A stretch of 64,000 nt of DNA from assembly GCF_027943255.1 (NCBI RefSeq), contig NC_072897.1:16678044-16742043 (forward strand). Reading direction: 5' to 3'. Source of the stretch: Anastrepha obliqua (Eukaryota; Arthropoda; Insecta; Diptera; Tephritidae). Numbering within the stretch: position 1 is the first letter of the stretch; each line of letters opens with the position of its first letter. The translations under genes and the position numbers were made by a program. This document shows positions 58,081-64,000 of this stretch, in pieces. Under the pieces are notes generated by a model. The model did not search any database. It was not told the DNA's origin and saw only the letters and a program-made list of their open reading frames with translations.

Positions 58081-59332
58081 GGTAATACGCAACTGATATT
58101 GAACGTTCAGCGCATTTGGCGTATGCAAAGAAAACAGAAGATTTCGTAGAAAAGATGAAGGGCTAAGGTTTTATGAGGGGTACGCGAGAAGAAGAAACAA
58201 TAAAGAGAATAATACGCGAGTCCTCTACTCAAATGCCATGACCCAGCAGTTCGAGAATAAAGTGTGGCAACTGCGGTAAGACCGGGCATATGGCACGCGA
58301 TTTCAGTACACCACGCAGCCAACTGAAGACGAACCCAGGTAGAAGGAAGTGAAGCGCTAAGACTGACTCTGGCCACAGATTTAGTAAACGGTAATGTGGA
58401 TGTAAACGGAACCAGTGGATGACTACAAGTTTCAAACAGGTACAAGAGAGAGAACTACGCTTTCTGGAAAGGTAGTTTGTGAAGTCATTATTGGAGTAAT
58501 TTAATTTAATCTAAATAATTTCAAGTTACCATTTATTTCAGATATAGGAGCTATAATTGGGAAATGTTGGACTTTAGAAGAAAGAGAAATGTCGGTCAGT
58601 CATAGTAAACCACAATGGACCACAACGGGAAAGAGAAGAATTCTAGGAAGCAGGAAGAAAAATCTCCGATTTCATAAGAATTTAGTTGCAGGAAGTTAGA
58701 GGGCTAGATAGGACAAAAACTAAGAGATTCCTGGAGAAATACGGCTCGCTATTCAACGGTGATTGTGGAATGTCTGGAAGGACTGTGATGGTGAAACACT
58801 GAATAGATATAGGAGATGAAAAGCCAATTCGTCAAGTTCCACGTCGAGACCACTAGCAAAGCACGAAGAAGCAAATAAGATAATCCAAGAAATGCAGCAA
58901 AGTTGAGTTAGTGAGCCATCAATAAGCCAGTGGAGCTCAGGGGGTGTGCTGGTTAGAAAGAAAGATGGAAGCACCCGATTTATGGGGATTATAGAAAGCT
59001 GAATGAAGTCACGAAAAAGGTCAGCGAATCATAATCACGAATAGATGACACTCTCGACATTTTATCTGGCGCGAAATGGTTTTCCACGCTTGATTTAAAA
59101 AGTAGTTACTGGCAGGTAGACAGCCTGCGGTATAGAAGGTGGGTTGGGGCAGTTTTCTGTGATGCCTTTCGGATTATGTAATGTGCCAGCAACCTTTGAG
59201 CGTCTGATGAAGCTTGCGCTGAGGGGCTACACTGGAAAACGTGTTTGGTGTATCAGTATTACATCATCGTCATGGGTAAAAACGCAAACGTAAAAACTAC
59301 GCGATTGCGAGTGAATCTGAAGCAGTGCGGCT
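58081..59332 (+). pseudogene. Gypsy gag-pol fragment (unit 4)
   Basis: Same as unit 3, with an additional rearranged 21-bp loss at ~59280 just after the RT block. Confidence 0.78.
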
Positions 59333-59418
59333 GAATAAGGACGTACCTAGCTCAATATACAAAGTATGGTGTTCGCTACACGTTACAATAGTACAGTATC
59401 ATTCGGAGTATCTTTAGT

Positions 59419-60950
59419 ATGATCGGGGGTAGAACAAATCCCCAATCCGAAGCGGAACTGCATATGTCGATGGATAAGTGGCTATGGGGTATCTAGTCGC
59501 TAATAAAAGATAAAATCACAGTGCTCTCAAGGAACTATATCAATACTCCTCTAACAACTGAGCAAATAGACTCCATCTAGAATCTCATCCTTGAAACAGA
59601 AGTGGCGGGGAAAGACCAGAATATAACACTCGCATTTTTGGGCGCGATCTACAAATCAGCATACATGGTTCTGCACTACGAGGATAGCGCTTCAAAGGAC
59701 TGGCTAAAAGCGGCTCTTACTGACGCGACACCTTGGGAGGGTGCTTCACTGTGGGTCGCAGAGGAATCCAAAATACCTCCCTCACAGATAGCAGTGGGGT
59801 ACTTTCCTGACCCCAGTCCTTAGAAACCAAAAAGATACTGGACTTCTTACAGGGGCAGAAAAAAGGCTTCAATGTTGACACATGGCGTACTCTTTTTAGA
59901 GTCGGAAGAGGCTCAAATGTAACACTGGTTCTAGCACCAGACCTGAAATCAGCAGCCAGCTTGGGTAAGCTACCAATTCTGTTAAGTGACATTCAAGCTC
60001 ATGACTGCGCCCCTCAATTCAGATCGATTAATGGATAAAATGGAAGCTGTGGAGTTGAATGAAGAGGACGAATGTATCCAATCCAACCCTAACCCAGCAG
60101 TCAGTGAATGAAGTGCATCCAGGAAAATCTTCATCACGCTAAGACCGCATCGGCCGAACTTAGTACGAGGCTTGTCAGTTGAAACATCAACATAGAGCTT
60201 ATTCAGGAGCCCTTGTTAAACAGAGACCACATTAATGGCCTCACAGTTCAAGCACAAAGGTAATTTATGACGTGGACGCAGTCAACCCAAGGGCTGAGCT
60301 TATTATAGACACCAATATTAAATATTTTGCCTTTACAGAATTTCTTAATGGCGTCACGGCAACAGTACTAGTCGAAGCGGAAAGAAATATCACAGTTGGG
60401 GTAATAATAGGAAAGCCCTTACACTATATAACAAGGAACTGAGGAAGTCAAAAACGAACTTATGGCAAAAGTTCTATAAGGGACTAAACGATGGTATTAT
60501 CACCACTGCTTTGGTCTCTCCTGGCTGAAAACCTAGTACAAACCCTTAATAATAAAGAGGACAAAACAATTGGATATGCAGATGACATTTCTGCAATAAT
60601 TAAAGGCAACCACGGAAGGACCGCAAAGGACTGGCTGCAAGACGCCTTAAATACCACCTGAGAATGGTGTAAGAAAGAGGGACGATCAATAAACCCTTCC
60701 AACACCACTATTGTCCCCTTTACCAGGAAAAGGGTTGTAAATATACCCACTCTGGAAATAAATGGAACGGAGGTAACTCTAAAAAGAGAGGTTAAATATC
60801 TAGGAATTATGCTGGATAAGAAAGCTCACCTGGGAGGCCCTCCTCAACTCAGTACAAAAAAGGGTAACAAAAACAGCATCGTCAACAAAACAGCTTTTGG
60901 AAAAATCCTGAGCCTTAGCCATATATAACCTTTTGGATCTGCACCCAAAT
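59419..60950 (+). pseudogene. LOA-like ORF1/EN/RT part (unit 4)
   Basis: Same domain pieces and stops as 38042-39573. Confidence 0.82.
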
Positions 60951-62263
60951 GGGTAAAGAAAGCCAGTATAGCCTTATACTCCTGCAAATCTATGTTCGGT
61001 GAAAAATGGGGACTCAAGCCACAGGTCATGTTGTGGATGTACAACGCAGTGCTTTTGTCAATTTTAACGTGCCTGGTTTGGTGGGAGGCTCTTCGGAAGG
61101 GCTATATATCACTAAACTGGGAAGGGTGCAAAAGACTGCATGCATTGGCATCACCAGAGCATGTAAAACTTGCCCCAGTGCTGCCCTGAATGTCCTTATT
61201 TACTTCCTTCCTATCGACTTTTACGTTATTTCCACCGCAGCTCAAAGTGCAATCAGGTTAAAGAAGGTTGGCCTCTGGAGACAATCTCTCAAGAGACATG
61301 TTAGCATATTCGCGCAGTTAGCACCATATTTCTCCGAACTTCGAACAGATCTCTCTATCCGCAAACCAGAGTTTGAGGGTCGTGCTAGGGCAATCTTTCC
61401 AAATAAGCAGGATTGGATCGAGGAGAAAATCTACACTGACGGTTCCAAGATGGAATCGGGAGTCGAAGCAGGGGTTTTTTCTAAATCAGCCAATTTATCT
61501 ATCTCCTTTAAACTGCCGAAATGCCAGTGTTTTTCAACCAGAAGTCTTTGCGATCCTGCAGACATGTAAAATGCTTAGGGAACGAGGGAGATATTAACAT
61601 TTTCTCCGATACTTAAGCAGCGATCAAGGCTCTGACGACGCTATGGTGCAGAACGAAATTAGTAAACTCCTGTAAGGAGGAGATCAAATCTCGTGGGTGT
61701 GCAGGTTACATTTCTCTGATCTGGGTTCCACGACATAGGAACGCAGAGGGAAATAAAATTGCTGAGGAGCTTGCCAGGAAGGGGACTGAATTGGCCTCAG
61801 AAACCTCCTACCCCGTCATCGGCATCCCCCTGACAGTTGTTAAAGGGGAACAGCACAAATTATTTCTCAGGAAAGCGCAGAAAAGATGGAGCTCCATTTT
61901 TTCATGTACTATTTCGAAAACCCTTTGGTTTCAGTACAATGTACGAAGAACTCAGAAAGTTCTTTGGACTCCTTGCCATTCAATTTCCAAACTCATAGCT
62001 GTTATTATTTACCGGTTACTGGATGATCGGCACACACGCGGAAGAGCTAGGGTTACCATTTAATCCCCATTGCAAAAGCTGTAGGTATCTTTCAGAGAAG
62101 GAGCCTGTTGAGCACTGAGTGCTCCTTTCTTCCACAGCCTGGGACAGTGCTCCAACCTAAATCCCATTAATCTTCTCCAGGCTTTAAGGTTAATCTTTAT
62201 GTCAGTTAAATTCAGATACCATTCCGCTCTCGTGAAAGGTAGAAATCGTAAACACATTACGCT
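60951..62263 (+). pseudogene. LOA-like RT thumb/RNase H (unit 5)
   Basis: It is as in unit 4, with a Pro-to-Ser change in the thumb (AVLLSILTCL). Confidence 0.85.
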
Positions 62264-62590
62264 TATCGTGGGCCACGGTAGGTATAATTATACAACAGTT
62301 AAGCCTGGCTTGTCAAGGGCGGAAGTTGTTTCAGCATATATACTGTAAGACTAAGTGTAACTATTTACGGAACATATTTTATATATTTTGATCCTATTTT
62401 TGTTAAATTTAGAAGGGAACATCCTTGAAGATTGATTGGAGATTCATCGACAACGATCGTATCACCTGGAATATACAGAGAGCGTGTTGTTAATAAGTGG
62501 TTTAATTTTGCAAAAAAAGTTTAATTATAAGGCTGAATATCGTTGAAATGCAAACAGCATTAAATTTATGAGAATCTGTTATATGACATA

Positions 62591-63112
62591 CTAGCTTTAA
62601 CCCGCGGCCCCGCTCGCGCAGGAGTAGTTTTGAAGGATTTAGGATATGTATATAAAAGAATTACAAACAATAATTTCATAGAAAATATATTTTTTTTATA
62701 ACCATAATATTATAATACCCGGCATCCGTTGCTATGCGTCGTTGAATAAAATCAAAACAACCAATCAGAAAAATATCAAGCAAAATTATTTTAATTAATT
62801 TTCTACCTCAAACCGTTTTTGAACTTTACATTTGGGTCATAGTTGAACAGCTTATGCGGATTATGAACTCTAGAGTGTGCTGTAAATAGTGGGAAATAGG
62901 AAAAACTAAGATTTTTTAAATTAAATTTAAGCGAATATTCGATTATTAGTGACGAATGAGAGTGGTGGTGCGGCCTGGGGGCTGTGGCATAAAACATGCC
63001 TATAACCTTCATTGGGTGAAAATATGAATGTATAAAACTTGTTACGTCATTTGGTTTGTCGTTTCGTAGTGATGCGCGGACAACGTACAGACATTCACCT
63101 TTATAGTATAGA
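62591..63112 (-). mobile_element. Non-autonomous Helitron (unit 5)
   Basis: The TC and CTAG ends and A/T flanks are as in unit 1. Confidence 0.85.
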
Positions 63113-63233
63113 TTATACAGGGTGAACGATATGAAGTGTTACCTATTCAAAATACCAAAATTTTTTTGTGTGAAATTAGTTTTTATTGATTTCAAAGACA
63201 AAATTGTTCAAAAATTATTACAATTTTAACATA

Positions 63234-64000
63234 CCTTCTACTCAAATATGAACGAGACGGTATCAATAAAACGGTCCGCGGATGACATATGGCAAAAATA
63301 AATTTTTTGTTGTTTGGTAGGACTGTTATAAGCTTACATGGCAAATTTCAGCGTGATATGTCACATAGTTTGTTTTCTGTGCTACTGTAAACAAGTCAAG
63401 CTCGAGTGTGTTCTTCGAATTTAACGATGGAAATTCAAGTTGAACAAAGAATTTGTTTGAAATTTTGTTATTCCAACAAAATTTCGGCTTCAGACGCCTT
63501 AAAAATGTTGCAGACGACCTATGGAGATTTTGCTCTATAGCGTGCACGTGTTTTCCAGTGGTACAAATCGTTCAAAGAGCGCCGTACATTGGTAGAAAAC
63601 TTGCCTCATGAACGTCGTCCAGCAACATCAGTAAACGACGAAAACATCGGAAAAGTAAAGGAAATTGTGCTTGAAAATCGCACAAATCGCAAAATCGGTT
63701 AACGCTGAATATTATTTAGACGTTTTAAAGCGTTTGCGCGAGAACATTCGTCTTAAAAGGAAGGGATTGTGGGACAACAAGTCATGGCTCTTGCATCACG
63801 ATAATGCACCAGCTCACACATCACGTCTTGTTCGCGATTATTTGAACAAAAATAATGTTAATGTCGTTCCGCAAGCACCGTATTCGCTTGATATGGCTCC
63901 ATGTGACTTTTTCCTGTTTCCCAAGCTCAAGTTGCCGCTCCGTGGAAAACATTTTGAGACAATTGAAGTCATAAAAGAGAATTCGAAGAACACACTCGAG
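63234..64000 (+). mobile_element. Mariner with long inverted repeats (unit 5, truncated by the window)
   Basis: The left arm and transposase remnants are present. The right arm is only just entered (GAAGAACACACTCGAG at the end). Confidence 0.86.

Larger units (their letters stand above)
53842..60950 (+). repeat. Tandem unit 4 (7109 bp)
   Basis: Marks: the 28-bp Gypsy deletion shared with unit 3 (~58378), a 21-bp shorter rearranged stretch at ~59280 (AAAACGCAAACGTAAAAACT) found only here, and two changes shared with unit 5 (GACATGTAA at ~54453, ACATAGGAACGC at ~54624). Confidence 0.95.
32418..64000 (+). repeat. Tandem array of a 7.1-kb composite unit (about 4.4 copies, open to the right)
   Basis: GGGTAAAGAAAGCCAGTATA recurs at 32418, 39574, 46711, 53842 and 60951. 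The unit lengths are 7156, 7137, 7131 and 7109 bp, and the fifth is cut by the window end. Order in each unit: LOA RT thumb/RNase H, Helitron, mariner, second mariner/IS630-type transposase, Gypsy fragment, LOA ORF1/EN/RT. Differences among units are scattered single bases and a handful of small indels. Every unit carries the same premature stops, so the amplified object is the dead composite. It covers about half the window. Confidence 0.97.
60951..64000 (+). repeat. Tandem unit 5, cut by the window end
   Basis: 3050 bp are visible. It shares unit 4 changes near 61564 and 61735, which makes these two the closest pair. Confidence 0.95.

Noticed and set aside
32418..64000. rDNA or histone-type functional gene array
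   Set aside because: Every coding part of the unit is a broken transposon gene and no rRNA or host gene sequence was seen.

Overview
The window looks like heterochromatic or repeat-rich nuclear DNA from an insect, most likely a higher fly (Diptera). Jockey-, LOA- and R1-like non-LTR retrotransposons, mariner and Tc1-like elements and animal Helitrons occur side by side, introns are short, and stretches of acatacatatgtatg-type DNA are typical of flies. A tephritid-like host is possible, but that is inference. No host protein-coding gene, rRNA or functional tRNA gene was recognised. Essentially all 64 kb is explained by mobile elements, their nested insertions and satellite DNA, and almost every coding region is broken.

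Positions 1-10953 hold a decayed Helitron with a 129-bp minisatellite (1-1128), followed by a larger Helitron (1129-10953, 5' TC and 3' hairpin-CTAG). Two non-LTR elements split its Rep-helicase gene: a 5'-truncated RNase H fragment on the minus strand (3666-4415, 13-bp target duplication) and a nearly intact Jockey-like element (about 5318-9515). Positions 10954-15520 are a (TATAA)n satellite broken up by a mariner fragment, a 559-bp mariner derivative with long inverted repeats, a minisatellite Helitron (11952-13816), a tRNA-derived SINE, and two head-to-tail Helitron ends on the minus strand.

Positions 15521-25215 are nested non-LTR elements read on the minus strand. One R1-like element is split by a LOA-like element (about 18781-23344) and by a second SINE. 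A second R1-like fragment carries a MULE DNA transposon (15590-17166) with an 8-bp target duplication. A Jockey 3' fragment follows (25260-25455). Positions 26100-30754 are a TTAA-flanked DNA transposon whose gene, with an apparent 69-bp intron, belongs to an invertebrate family I know only as uncharacterised proteins. A Tc1-like remnant follows at 31596-32355.

From 32418 to the end of the window runs a tandem array of a 7.1-kb unit (7156, 7137, 7131, 7109 bp, then a partial fifth copy). Each unit is a mosaic of dead elements: LOA RT/RNase H end, a 521-522-bp Helitron, a mariner with 188-bp inverted repeats, a second mariner/IS630-type transposase, a Gypsy gag-pol fragment, and a LOA ORF1/endonuclease/RT part that fuses to the next unit. 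The copies are nearly identical and share the same disabling mutations, so the block was amplified as DNA and not by transposition of its parts. There is no operon-like cooperation here; the organisation is nesting followed by tandem amplification.
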